DNA of 64,000 nt from Heliocidaris erythrogramma (GCA_025617745.1 CM046867.1:28512705-28576704); one strand, 5' to 3'; counted from the first letter of the stretch, positions 47,788 through 60,400 are shown. A program made the numbers and translations. The notes: a model not told the origin generated them from the letters alone.

Positions 47788-50700
47788 GGGGAGTTTGAGA
47801 GAGGCTGATTGGTGTAATTGGAATCAATGAAACAAACCATGATCTCCGAAGAGAACGACAATGGTGTTGTTTGAGAAGCCACTTTCATCAAGGGTTTGGA
47901 GTAGTTTTCCAACCAAGAAATCCGTGTAAGATGCAGCGGCGTAGTAACTCTGTCTCATTGGAGCCTGTCGGAGAAGAAAAAGTTATCAATAAATTAACTC
48001 ATTCACCCCTCAATTCAACTCAATTCAAGACAGAACAAGAAGATGAATGATTAGAAATATGATTCAAATAATCAATCTATAAAAAAGAGACGATGAGGGA
48101 AATATCTATGAACTTCGTATTGCATTTAAACGAACGATGATTTTATTCAGAACCAATGCAACTCAATGAATTTGAATAAATACATGTTGTTTACATATAA
48201 GTAAAAAAATATATGATCAGTTGTGCATGTCTCCATCAATCTATTAATACATCAAACTTGAGTTAATAGTGTATTATGTAAGTACCCGCTCATCTTCATT
48301 AGAAATGTCAATTGTCATTGTCAAGTCATGCAAGTAATGAATATGCAGTCGAGATATAGGCAAGTATTATACGCTTATCAAATATCTGGCTATAAACACC
48401 GGTGACAGGAGCCATATTCACCGTCGATATTGAAAAAAAAATATGATCCTATTTGTCTTTCACCATCTACAGTTCAATACAGGCCTCAGCAAATTCAAAA
48501 TGCTCTGTAATTGAAGTCCAAAGTTGACAGAATAAAAGAAAACATCGGAATGTAAAGGATGATAATTTCTATTTCAATCCAATCTTAGCGAACTTTGCGG
48601 AAAAGGATTAAATTTCATTAACTTGCTATGCAGAAATTTCTACCCAATAAAACAAACATCAATGATATTGTGTCAAGGATGTCTTTGAAATTGGCAGATC
48701 TGAGGTGTTGCCTTCTTTTTGTGCCACCGTGTATAGCTATCTAAATCCAAATTAATTGGTCTTAATGACTCCTGCATCATGGCTCAATTTTCAATAACAT
48801 TTCGGGTTATCATAATATAAGTTTGATGAACTTTTCAAAAACAAATTCTCTCACATTTAAAAGATATATAAGAAACTTTTAACCAAAAAAAAAAATCGTA
48901 CATGGAATTCAAGAGGCATAGTTCCATTGGGGAAGCTCATATTCATGGCTGCAACGTCCTCTCGCAATCTCAAAGTGTAATAATCCTCATAGGCCACATC
49001 CGGTTGGGTCAGAGACCGAAATGGGTTGGTTGCAATGGAAACCGACTCGATCGGGTACAACGATTTGAATTCCTCCGGATACTTCCAAGGAATGTGCGGT
49101 TTGTGAAATCCGACAGCCAAGAAAAAAGGCGGTTGCATATCCTTGGATGGGCGGCCGGTTTTAATCGACTCCTGTTCAGGTTGCTTCTTTGCTGCTTGTA
49201 CGGATAGGTTCTTGAGAATGGACGCTGCGTATTCTTGAGACTGGATATCCGGGAGAGATTGTTCTGGCATGTCACTCACTTTGACTGGACACATGACGTT
49301 ATTGTGAAGGGTACCATCCAAACGGGGACAGACCTATGAAGATAAGAATGCAATGACAGTGGTGAAATTTCCACGGGGGGGGGGGGGGGGGGGGGGGGGC
49401 TCCTCTGATCTGAGTCAGCTTATAAACCTATTTTCAGATTTTCGTTATTGTGAAGGGTACCATCCAAACGGGGACAGACCTACACGTATATAACAATCAA
49501 ATGCACATTTGAAATTTTGATTTAATTAATTCGTCAATTATCACACTTTAATACATGAAAGGTATCACAGATGTATCTTGACATGATAACCCATGCAGCA
49601 GGACTGACTATAATAACATTGATGTTTTTAACTGAAGTATATATTTTCACCATACATACCCAATCGCGGGGAGGGGCACTACTACCGATGACCACTCTTC
49701 ATCAACCAAACAAATTAAAGCGTGATATTGTGGTTATTTTCACTGTCTTTGGTGTAATGCTTTTTATTTTTGGAGTTGCATTTCATCACAACGCTTATGA
49801 AGTTACGAAGAGCTACTATTATGCTGAGCTATCCATAGCTGTCTTTCGAGGTACCTAAACGAGTCATGCCGAGCTGCCTATACTCTTAAAAAAAAAAAGA
49901 AGTGAATTTTCACTCCATTTTCACTCCCCCGGGAGTAACGTCAGAGATCACTTGTCATTTTAGGAGTGAATATCCATTCATTTTAGAGTGCTTTCGAAAA
50001 AGAAAACAGGGAATTTTCTCTCTACATACATGCATGTATATATATTTTTCACTATATTTTTACTCCTCGGTGAGTCACGTCAGTGATCACGAGATAATTA
50101 TTTATACAGTATTCCTCGGGTCACACTCGGCACTAAAACAGGTAAACTCCAAGAGGGGCTTAAAACTTAGCTATTAAGATTAGATCCACTAACTTTTGAC
50201 GTGATGTATTTTTCTGTCGATGGGTGAAAGGGTGGGATAGACCAGCTGTAAGGGTAGTCATCATGTCCACCACTCGTAATACCTTGTAAAACAAAACATA
50301 TCCAGGAAAAACATTCTGAATGAATCGGGTATATATAAGACAGATCTCAGATATTATACGGAATTATCAAGATACATTGCAATGTTAGGAGAAAAAATGC
50401 AGATTGGTATTGGACATTAATGTTGTTTCCCATAGTTCATCGTACTATATACGTGACCCTCTTTCTAAGTATTAAATATGACACCACCTACAAATTTTAA
50501 AATGACAGTATGGCATCTGCCCATGCGGATGTCCTTTTAAACTTGTTTTTGAGGACCCCCCCCCCCCCCCTTCTAGATTGTCCTGAGAAAGAGTTGTGCG
50601 AATTTCAAATATTTATTTAAAAACAGAGCTGTTCCGCCTCACTTAATTATCTTAAACTATAATCTATAGTAGTTTGTAATTCGCTTGTCCAGTACAAAGG

Positions 50701-53700
50701 TCGACAGCGCGAGACTGACACTGCCGGTCTATTAAACCCTTTAAAAAGTACTGTTATCAGAAGCCTGCGATACCGACATATCGGTCTCTTCGGTCGTCAG
50801 TCTCATAAACCCATTTTTGGGCTGTATAGCCATCGTGCGATTGTGATGGTGGTGGTGACACAGTCAATAGAAGCCGATCGTTGAAGCTCCGGTAGACTGT
50901 TTAATTCTAGAAAGTATTGGTAAGGATTAAGATCTACCTGACGATACCTGGGTGAAAAACTTTTCCTACGGATGCCGTGAAGTAGCCGTTGTTTTTGAAG
51001 TGTTGTGGTAAGGAGGTATAGTTTCCTGCATGCTTCCTCCAGTAAGAGCCGAAGTCGTAGAGTCTTGTGGTGTCGGGTCGACGCCCCGTCAGGAACGATG
51101 TACGGCTAGGAGCACACACTGATTGCTAGAGAGAACAGAGAAATGAGAAATGTAATTTGCTCCCAAGTCGTCCCTTGATTCACAAGGAGAATAAACTAGA
51201 ATTGCAGAATCAAGGCAATGAAACAGCCGCCCCTATTTTAATGGCTTTTTTTTAAATATAAGAGCCTGTGACCCCCCCCCCCCCACCCCCATCCCCTATC
51301 TCCCCCATAGGGCATAGGGAAGGGGACCATAATTGCCGGGAGAAAAGTATGATTTTGTATTATTTTAGTCACAGGCTCGTGCCCCCCCCCAACTGAAGTA
51401 CAATCCAAGGCACATCCCACAAAATATCCCTTTTTACCCCCCACCCCCCGCCGAAAAAAGCCTTTTCCTGCTTATTAGAATTTTCCAGAATTTTCCCCTC
51501 CCCTTTGCGAAATGCTTGATTCACCCCTGCTTTCCTTACCTGCACCATAGCATTAGTGAAGAGAGCAGACTGAGCTGCAAGATGGTCGATGTTGGGTGAT
51601 ATGATAGGACCCCCATAGCATCCAAGAGATGCTCGTAGATCATCTATCACGATGAACAAAACGTTTGGTTTCTCTGACTCAGCTGTAACCATGGCAACAA
51701 TGAAATAAGATGGACTAATCATAATGTGTAATCATGATAAATGGTAAGATTCAATTTCGTAGGGGAAAAGCAGTTCAATGGGAAAGGGGGATCGCCCCCC
51801 CCCCCCCGATTTCAGAACACCCACTATAAAGATTTAAAACTTTTCTCGCTCGGTCGCTGCATTCCCTCGCCAATATGTAATACATGTATAAATGTAGCAA
51901 GGCCGGGACGTCACACGAATGCAATGGGCCGTATGAGCAAAAGCTCATGCAAATACTTACGTGAGAACAATAGTTTTATTCATCATGTGCAATGAGACAC
52001 TGCTTTATAGGGAAATTGAACAATTATTGTATTCACTCCGAGGCGTCTGTACAGTCAAAAAGTTATTTCCGTACACTTCCAGAATGTAATGATTTGATCA
52101 TACTGCCGTATTATGACAAATATTATGATTGACTTAATTGATTCGTTTTTTAATCCTGCAATTGCAGTAACATAAACTAGCGAATAGATTCAAAGTGAAA
52201 AGAAACAATTAAAGATGAAAAAAAAACGACGGCTGATCTTCAAGTAAAAGGCAAAACTGCCATGAGATAGCGCCGGGGGGGGGGGGGGGGGGATGGGGTA
52301 TGCATCCCCCAACTTTTCGGGTGGGGGGATGGTGTGTACAAACTCCCCCCCCCCCCCCCAGGTTTCACCCCACCAAAAAAAAAAAGAATGGTGGAAAATA
52401 TACATTTCTATATTATGTTGTAGATAAATATGATTTGATATATTATATCCTTTATTCTTTATTTCAATAAAAATGTTATATATCTGTGTAAAGTATTGTA
52501 GATTTATATGAATTTATTAATAATTATATACAATGCTGTCGTGGCTTCTGATTTTTCCCGATATATTTTTTACACCACGAGAAAGTGAAAACCATCTACT
52601 TCAAATTATACAACATGGGTGTAGATCTGGGAGTGATATGGAGGTATATATATTTTTGTTAATGAAGTGGGGGGGGGGGGGGGGTGTTGGCCTGCATGTG
52701 TTACCATCCCCAAATATATTTAGAGGTGATTTTTATTTTTCGAAGCCACAATGCAGAAAATTTATTTAGATTAAAAGTGCAAGTAATTATTCTGGATTTA
52801 GACGGTTCAGTCGGTAACTTTCCTTTATAATGCAATTCTGCAAAACTGAAATGAAATGTGGGGGAATCGAATGTGGTGGAGAAAGAGGGAATACATCACA
52901 CCCAATATTTATTGGGTGATGATGACCTGTGTCATCATCACCCAACTATACATAGAATAATTATGAAATGACAATCATAACATGTAGGCCCGGTCAGAAG
53001 CACCGCTCCGGGCGTTGCATGTGGGCAAAGTGCCCCTTCTTTTCCCATTAACTTCAGATAAGTACCCCCATTTTTATTTTGAGTAAGTCCTAGTTCCATA
53101 TTCTTTTAAGTGCCCATTTTGATAATTACAGCTCATCCGTCTCCATACCTTTGATAAATTTCAACGAGAGCATTTTCCCCCTTTTAATTCCTTTTAATGT
53201 AACAAGTCATTTTTTTTCTTTGTAATATATAGACACTCATTTAATTTTTCTACTTTATATAGGAACAATTTCCCGTTCTTATAAATGCCCCTTTTCGGGT
53301 GTGATGAACTGCCTTTTCTACCTTTTTTACACATTCATTTATTTTTTCTAATAATTGAAGTGTCCTTTCCCCCATGATAAGTACCACGTTTCCCTTTTCC
53401 ATAACATGTGCCCCAAATCCAAATCCAAAGTGACTTAGAGCCAGTATTCCCAAAAGCTTGCTCGCTACGCTCGCTCGTATTAAAAGTATAGCTTATTAAA
53501 TAAATTTTCATTGTGAAATTTTGCAATCACGTAAATGTAATTGCTATTGTTTGCTCGCTCGCTCAATATTCAAATCATACTACAAAATTGCAAAGCATGA
53601 TGCTAAAGTTGTATCTTGGATATATATGTAAAGAGAAAAACCATACACATGTTTATAAACCCTCACCCCCCCCCCCCCCACACACACACACTATCTGGCC

Positions 53701-55035
53701 CTTCGGGGAAATCATACCCCCAGGCATGAGGACCTGTCTACGTCAATGCATGAGTGGATCTCGAAAAAGATCAAGCAAGTGCTTGGTGAAAACTCATAAT
53801 TCAAGCAAGTATTTGCTAGTCACAAGGAAGCATTTTCTTGCAAGAAGAACGTCGTTCATATTGTTTGCTATCAATTACTAGGCATTTGCTATATAGTTTT
53901 AACTTTTTTTTAAATTTCGAGGGCAAATTCTTTTTTTTTTGGGGGGGGGGGGGGGTTTTGTCGCCCTGGTTCATTTGTACTGTACTTGTATCTATTTATT
54001 TAACCACGGATAATAAAAAACTTGCTTTCAGCTAAAAAAAAAAAGAGAAAGAAAAGAAAAGAAAAGAAAAAAGCTGTTTTTCGGCAAGGCTGTACGAGAA
54101 TAGTGTTTACAAAGTCAAAAGAAAAGGGGGGATTTGACGGTACAGACTAAAATGAAAAAGGATACATAAACCAAAGAGGACACATAATATTATGTGCAGT
54201 ACCTCTGGTATAGGAATTAATATTATTTTCAATTCGAAGGTTTTCTGGAAGTGCATTGAATAATTTAATAGCAATGTAGAGAGAACTATTTTTCATAAAA
54301 TTTGAACGAGGTTTTACTCTTCCTCTCTTTTCATGACAAATCTTTACCCCTCCCCATTAAAAACAAAATGGTCTGGCGACACCTTTATTTTTTAAGTGCA
54401 CTATTTGGGGTATAACGAGTGGCGCCATCATTGCGATAAGCTGCGAATGTCACATGATCATAAATTGACCACGTGATAAGCGGAGGCCATTGTTATTCTT
54501 TTGCAATCATGTGACAGTTTGCTTCTCTCGTTCTCTCCCTCCCTCCAGTCTCTCCTTTTCTCCCTCTTCCTCTCTCTCTCTCTCTCGATCCCTCTCTCCC
54601 GATCTTCCCCAGTCTTTCTCGTCCTCTCTGTCATGTCTTTTCGCACTCAGTGCATTCTGTTTTTGTGTATACATTACCATCATTTACGTGTATAATATTG
54701 GTATTTATACTGCAGGTAGAGGGATTAGAACTTGAACCATATATCATGCACAAGACATTTAGACAGTGTAGGTTTGTATTCCTTTATCAACAAAAGGTGT
54801 AGGCCTGGAAGTTCTTAACAATATTTCAAAATTCACTCAGAAGGTTACATGACTTATATTAAGCTTATCAACAAATTCATCAACAGTTTATCAACACTAT
54901 TTCGTCTGGATACAAAAACATGTCATGAGTGTTCCATTCATATTATGCTGTACGTCGTGAAATTGATATATCCTACTTACCTGAGTTAGAGGAAACGTGT
55001 AGAAAAACACACAGGAGAGCCACGATATTCTTCAT
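46143..55035 (-). CDS. IDS: Iduronate-2-sulfatase, paralog 2, complete 7-exon gene
   Basis: Tandem duplicate of the gene at 34094-42642. Exons: 55035-54981, 51682-51540, 51125-50948, 50282-50194, 49333-48902, 47964-47838, 46876-46143; phases join, 1758 nt, 585 aa. Signal peptide identical to paralog 1; all sulfatase signatures retained: [12 protein letters not shown], the C-A-P-S-R formylglycine motif, [38 protein letters not shown]. It is shorter by two codons in exon 5 (the KQ-DQRE region) and two in exon 7 (the SAADK region). Intron 4's donor is preceded by AAA rather than AAG, and the exon 5 donor is CAT|GTACGA, weaker than paralog 1's GTAAGA. Apparently functional; regulation unknown. 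Confidence 0.95.
47488..47735 (-). pseudogene. Two relic copies of IDS2 exon 6 3' edge
   Basis: Segments at about 47644-47725 and 47488-47560 repeat the last ~75 bases of exon 6. The nearer one is almost intact: it reads [24 protein letters not shown] with a CATG|GTTTGT donor, but one Asn codon is gone and the Asp of the GDHG metal motif is Val. The farther copy is more decayed but also keeps a GTTTGT donor. GA-rich microsatellites and G-runs separate the copies. Confidence 0.85.
49374..49399. repeat. Long G-run beside IDS2 exon 5
   Basis: More than 20 consecutive G at the same place as the run in IDS1 (37386-37409), with the same flanks (AATTTCCAC before, CTCCTCTGATCTGAG after). Confidence 0.9.
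49441..49483 (-). pseudogene. Relic duplicate of IDS2 exon 5 5' edge
   Basis: Repeats the first ~35 bases of exon 5 together with the AG acceptor (…ATTGTGAAGGGTACCATCC and GGGGACAGACCTA on the plus strand), ~145 bp upstream of the real exon. The match is exact over about 40 bp and stops sharply on both sides. Not seen in IDS1. Confidence 0.88.
52270..52380. repeat. Paired G-run/C-run low-complexity block in IDS2 intron 1
   Basis: A G-run at 52275-52292 and a C-run at about 52347-52360 enclose an inverted pair (GATGGGGTATGCATCCCCCA-like and GGGGGGATGGTGTG). Purely low complexity. Confidence 0.7.
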
Positions 55036-55304
55036 GATCTTATCAATACCACATGGGAAATAATTTATTCAAAGCAAAAATAAACAGAACCGATTGTACA
55101 GGCCGAATATATATATGGCTGCTCAATCAAGAGGTCATATTTTTATGTGTGAAAGTGTACGTGGTAATGGCATACGGTAATAATTTACCTTGTGCGAACA
55201 TACAGTACTATATGTAGCGAGCATTTTGCGTTTTCGATTACAATGAGTCTCCATAGTTGAATGATTCAGAAAGGAAAAAAAAAAGAATTTTAGAGGTCCG
55301 GTAT

Positions 55305-55935
55305 ACTCCCGCCCCCCCCCCCCCCCCCCCACTCAGTATTATTTAGGGTACGTGTATGCTTGTTCCCTCCCTTTGAAAGCACCCCCTATCTCAGGGCTGC
55401 CAAAATTTCTGAACCGCCCTATCGCGGGCTTTGCGGGGGCTTTTCCTGCCTTGGAGACCCCCCCCCTAAATTCAGAACACTGCTCTATGTACCCCCTATC
55501 TCAGGTGAGCTCTCATTCCAACCCCATATCTCAGGACAGACACCAACCCCCCCCCCCCTCCCAAGTAAGCTGTCATTATAATACCTTGGAAGAGATGGGG
55601 GCCAGTGTTTCTACTTTTCAAAATGAAATAATCCTGGCTGAATGAGCTATCAAATCTAGCAGGAATTTCAGGAATTTGATCCTGGTATTTGATCAATTTT
55701 TCAAGATATTTCATAACCCCCCTTTTTAATTTCTCAGGTGTTGAAAGAGAGAGAGAGAAAAAGAAAAACACCCCCTTTTTGAATGAAATCTCCGGGTGAA
55801 AGATAAAAAAACACCCCTTTTTTACAATTCACGGGCTGGATTGTGTCGTCCAAAAAATACCCCTTTATCGGAGATTTTGGGAACACGCATGCGGTCCCTT
55901 CGACCTCCGAGTGGGGGGGGGGGGGGGGGCGGGGG
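55305..55935. repeat. Low-complexity insertion upstream of IDS2
   Basis: Bounded by GTATACTCCCGCC plus a C-run (55302-55330) and a G-run plus GCGGGGGTATAC (55912-55937): the ends are inverted repeats. It interrupts the flank that in unit 1 runs from AGAGGGGTCCGGTATATATT to CTGATAACAGGGTGCAACTC (about 42870-42908), so it is an insertion of roughly 0.63 kb in unit 2 only. CCCCTATCTCAG-type phrases repeat inside. Confidence 0.7.
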
Positions 55936-56755
55936 TATACTCTGATAAAGGGTACAACTCCAGCGAGAAACATAAAATGGATAACATTAGCTAGGCCTCT
56001 ATCTATATCGTGTATAATGAGTCAATACAGGTGACCACATAAAATGGGCCATTTTAAAACATTCCCATTCAGTACAAGGCATGTGTACAGAAGAACATGA
56101 TTTGCCCGTTTTTTTCTCACTGAAATAATTGCATATATTGTATTAAAATAAAAATTAGCTAATAGATCATTGTGGTCCAAAATGGCGAAAGAAGTGTGGG
56201 AAGATCGTAGAACCAACACGGCAACCTTATTGTACATGATATTTTAGCAACATTTCTGAGGCGTTATTGTCATTATATTAAGCTCTTCCGACATTTATTT
56301 GATAAAAAGGACGATAATGATAAAAAAGAAGTGTGTGGGAATCACAGATAAATAATACATGATATTGTGTAACGCCGGCATTTTTCCTCCAAAAAGGACC
56401 ACGCTCTTGGGGTTTGATTATACCCTGATAATGAGGATACTATACATTGATCAATATTCAATTCAATTCATTTCGGTTTATTGAGAAAATAACATTGTAA
56501 AAACAGTCCGAAGAATGGTACATATACAAAGCTTACAAAGTTGAATAATTGAAAAGATGACATAGAAGAACACAATACATATCACTGAATTGATAGGGAA
56601 CAAAAATTGAAAATAAAAAAATTAAAAAAGATTAAAAATATAGTTTAAAATATTGTGCTTCAAATGATTATGATAAATTGGAAGGGAAAAGGTCCATTAT
56701 TACGAATACAATAGTGCGGAAAACCTTCATACTCTTTGCCATCGCGTCAAATCAA

Positions 56756-57504
56756 TCAATTGCAAATTGTAAAGCAAATTAGAACAACCATTCTGAATGG
56801 TTCAGGGTCTGCCCATTTAAGTACCGATCAGTTACAACTTGCAATCAATCGCAACTTTCTTGCAACACCCCATTAGAGTGATCTGATCATACTGCTGTAT
56901 CATTGGCGGATCCAGGGGGCACTGTGCCCGTGCCCTCCTCCCCCTGTGGAAGAAAAGTATGCATTTTGACCATAGATGATCCGCCATTTTCTCGATTGTG
57001 CCCCCCCCCCCCTTTTAGAATGAAGATCTTCTTTTATTTTTTATTTTTTATTTTTTTTTTGCTTGTCAGAGAATTATGGAGGGAAACTGGACACCCATAA
57101 CTTTCTGAAAATATTTTGAAATATTTAATTGGGGAGATTTTTCCATCTGTCAACATTTATCTTTTCTCAACTTTGTTTATATTAGCCAAAACGTAAACTA
57201 ATTCATGTCTAGTCCGAATTTTGCACCCTTTCACAAAAGTGACTTTTGTTTTTCACTCAATTTAAGCGTCATTTATCAACATTTTGGGTGTAATTTTATA
57301 TAGGAGATCTAATAGTAGTATGTAGAAGTAGTATAGGAGTAGTACATGGGCAACGGAGCGGGGGGGGGGGGGGTGGGTGGCTGCAGTCCCCACAATTTTT
57401 TGAGTAGACATGTTTCATAAAATCTTGGAAAAAAGGTCCGAAAATTGTCATTAATGAGTGAAATCAAATCAGCCCCCAACTTTAAAAAACGCTCCGTGGC
57501 CCCT
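56756..57504. other. Intergenic, no gene recognised
   Basis: AT-rich sequence with a C-run at 57001-57012 and a G-run at 57360-57373. The phrase GGCGGATCCAGGGGGCAC (56904) resembles the edges of other dispersed repeats in the window. Confidence 0.4.
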
Positions 57505-57505
57505 G

Positions 57506-57565
57506 TAGTATACTACTACTACTACTATACTACTACTACTACTAGTGGTATGAGTAGTAGTGGTG

Positions 57566-57622
<57 letters not shown>

Positions 57623-57623
57623 C

Positions 57624-57674
<51 letters not shown>

Positions 57675-57718
57675 CCAATAGTAGCAGTAGTAGTTGTAGG
57701 AATAGTCGTAATAGGAGT

Positions 57719-57779
<61 letters not shown>

Positions 57780-57795
57780 TAGTAGTAGTAGTAGT
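57506..57795. repeat. TAG/GTG/CAG trinucleotide satellite
   Basis: About 290 bp of trinucleotide repeats: (TAC)n and its inverse at the left, then long (TAG)n, interrupted (TGG)n and (CAG)n blocks. The left (ACT) block and the following (AGT) block are mutually complementary. Ser-, Val- and Thr-repeat open frames across it are artefacts. Confidence 0.95.
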
Positions 57796-58654
57796 TCCTT
57801 TCTCGTCCAATTATTCTTCTCACTTTTTCTCTATCATTATTTTCCCTTTTCATCTTTCATTTTCGGAATTATATAAAACCTATTTCATTTTCGGAATTAC
57901 GAACCTTCCGGATAATGATTGAAACATCTACATGTACACTACTTGTAAGTTCTTTTAACTTGAGTACAAATATATTTTGCAAAATGAATCGGCAATAGGG
58001 TTAGGGATTCATAGCTGAAATAAGACGAGTTCCAAACGTTCAAATCACTTCATATTATATAGGCTTTTTACGCATAGGTGTACGCGGGCACATTTTCAGA
58101 AATTACACATATTCGGGCACCTTCCAGCTCGAAAATGAGGAAGTGATTGCCTGAATATATTATTCAAATTTTTTTTTATTTATATGTTTTATTATTAGAT
58201 CATCAAAATCATACATTTACAGGCCATTGTTACAGTGATTGAAAAAGTAAAAACATCGAATAAAAAACAGCAAACAAAACAAATCAAAAAAGAAGGGTAA
58301 CATATGAGAACATACATGTATGCATATTCCACTGACCCAGTAAGCTTCCAAGAGGAACAAGGCAAAGGCTTGAAGAAACCTCTCTGCACTCACCCCTGTT
58401 ACATACAGTGCAGTACAGGGGCCTGGGAGCCGGGGGTGCGGGGGTGCTGCAGCACCCCCTGGAAAAAGCACCCCTGCAATTTGTTTTTTCTTTAAAAAGT
58501 AGTTAAAGTAGTAGTTTGCTTGTCAGAGATTTTTGGACATAAAAAGAGACACTAAAAATGCCTAAAGTGATGAGGACTTTTTTTTTTTTTTGCTTGTCAG
58601 ACATTAGTGGCTCACAGCACCCCCAGTAACAAAATTGTTCCCATGCGCCTATCT

Positions 58655-60400
58655 AATAATATTGATTCTTTCGACTGATTTGATTTCATTCGATTTGACA
58701 CTGATAATAATACTTGTATTTGCAAAGTATACCCTTTTATCAGTTCCTCTTTATGAAAAATCCAGTGTAGAGTCTAATATGATCCAGTTACGATTCGTTC
58801 AATTAATTTTATACCGCTAGAATTCTGCCAGAAAATAGGTTATGATATTTTGTCTATCCAAACGATTATAGTTTTACATTTCTGCAGCCATGTTCTTGTC
58901 ATGGAAATATGCTTGACGAAATACATACTGGGCCCCGTTGCATAAAACTTACCACTAATGGTAACTCTGCTATCAACTGTAACTACCATGGTAACAACAC
59001 TCAACAGCCAATCAAAATCAAGGATTCCATGGGAGTTACCATTGATGACAAAGTTACCGTTAATGGTAAGTTTTATGCAACGCGGCCCAGATGTACACGT
59101 CCAAGTTGATAATAATCTGTTGGTATAATTATGCATTATTGTTTGTCAGTGTCACAAATTGTAGCATAGCAAGGTTAGACAATATCCAGTCATTTGAGAC
59201 AAAAATTGCTGAACACTTTCATGATTCCAAAGATTTTGTCATTTCTTCCATGTTTTCGTCTGTTGAGAGCCAAGAAGGACGTTAACTTTGTGTTAAAATA
59301 TATGAGTTTAAGATCCTTCTGGTTCCAAACAGTCGTTTGAGCTCTAAAAATGTTGATTCTTTCGACTGATTTGATTCCATTTGATTTGCCACTCATAATC
59401 AAATACCAATTTGCAAAGTATACCCTTTCATCAGTTACTCTTTAAGAGTCTAAAATGATCCAGTTAATATTCGTTCAAATAATTTTATAATGAAAACGGA
59501 AATCGCTAGTGTTCTGCCAGAAAATAGGTTATGATATTTTGTTTATCCAAACGATTATGCAGCCAAGTTCTCGTCATGTACATACTAATTTACACGTCCA
59601 AGTTGATAATAATCTGTTGGTATAATTATGCATTGTTGTTTGTCAGTGTCACAAATTGTAACATAGCAAGGTTAGACAAAAACACTCAAATCATAATGTT
59701 CCTATTATGTACAGAGCCCCACCCCGCTCTGTACCGTGATGGACTACCTTCGGTTTATACCCGCCGATTTTTCCATCTCCGAACGTTTATAATTTTGCCA
59801 AGTTATCCAGTCATTTGAGACAAAGATTTCTAAACATTTTCATGATTCCGATGCTTTTGTAATTTCTTTCATGTTATCGTCTTGTGAGAGCCAAGAAGGG
59901 CGTTAACTCTGTGTTAAAGTATATGAGTTAAGGTCCTTCTGGTTCCAAACAGACGTTTTAGCTCTAATAATATTGATTCTTCCGACTGATTTGATTCCAT
60001 GTGATTTGACACTCATATACTAATTTGCAATTCACAAATACTAATTTGCAAAGTACATTTTTTCATTAGTTACTCTTTAAGATAATGCAGTGTAGAGTAT
60101 AAAATGAAGCAGGTATCATTCAAATAATTTGATAATGAAAACGAAATTAGCTAGTGTTCTGCCAGAAAATATGTTATGATATTTTGTTTATCCAAACGAT
60201 TATAAGTTCTCGTCATGGAGACAAGTTTGACGAAATACATACTAATTTACGTCCAAGTTGGTAATAATCTGTTATGCATAGTTTTTTGTCACAAATTGTA
60301 ACCTAGCAAAGTTAGACAAAAACACTCAAATCCTATCATGTACAGGGCCCCACCCCGCTCTGTACCGTGATGGACTACCTTCGGTTTTAATACCGATTTT
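58655..60400. repeat. Tandem triplication of a ~600-bp non-coding unit
   Basis: Three direct copies begin at about 58655, 59345 and 59966, each with TTGATTCTTTCGACTGATTT (or one change), TTCTGCCAGAAAATA, TATCCAAACGATTAT and TTGTCAGTGTCACAAATTGT-like phrases. Copy 1 carries a MITE; copies 2 and 3 share an extra stretch with CAGAGCCCCACCCCGCTCTG-type sequence. Copy 3 is truncated. No coding content. Confidence 0.9.
58928..59090. mobile_element. 163-bp foldback MITE
   Basis: CTGGGCCCCGTTGCATAAAA at the left end is mirrored by TTTTATGCAACGCGGCCCAG at the right, and the inner arms also mirror (GTAACTACCATGGTAAC-type motifs). Absent at the same position in the other two copies of the triplication (about 59583 and 60241). 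Confidence 0.93.

Larger units (their letters stand above)
44935..56755. repeat. Segmental duplication, unit 2 (contains IDS copy 2)
   Basis: Counterpart of 32270-43655 in direct orientation. Exons are strongly conserved; introns align in blocks interrupted by unit-specific insertions. The right edge falls near 56755, where the 43640 and 56735 sequences stop matching. Confidence 0.85.

Noticed and set aside
57445-57922. Long Ser-, Val- and Thr-repeat open frames on both strands
   Set aside because: They are translations of a trinucleotide satellite and open in most frames; no flanking conserved sequence.
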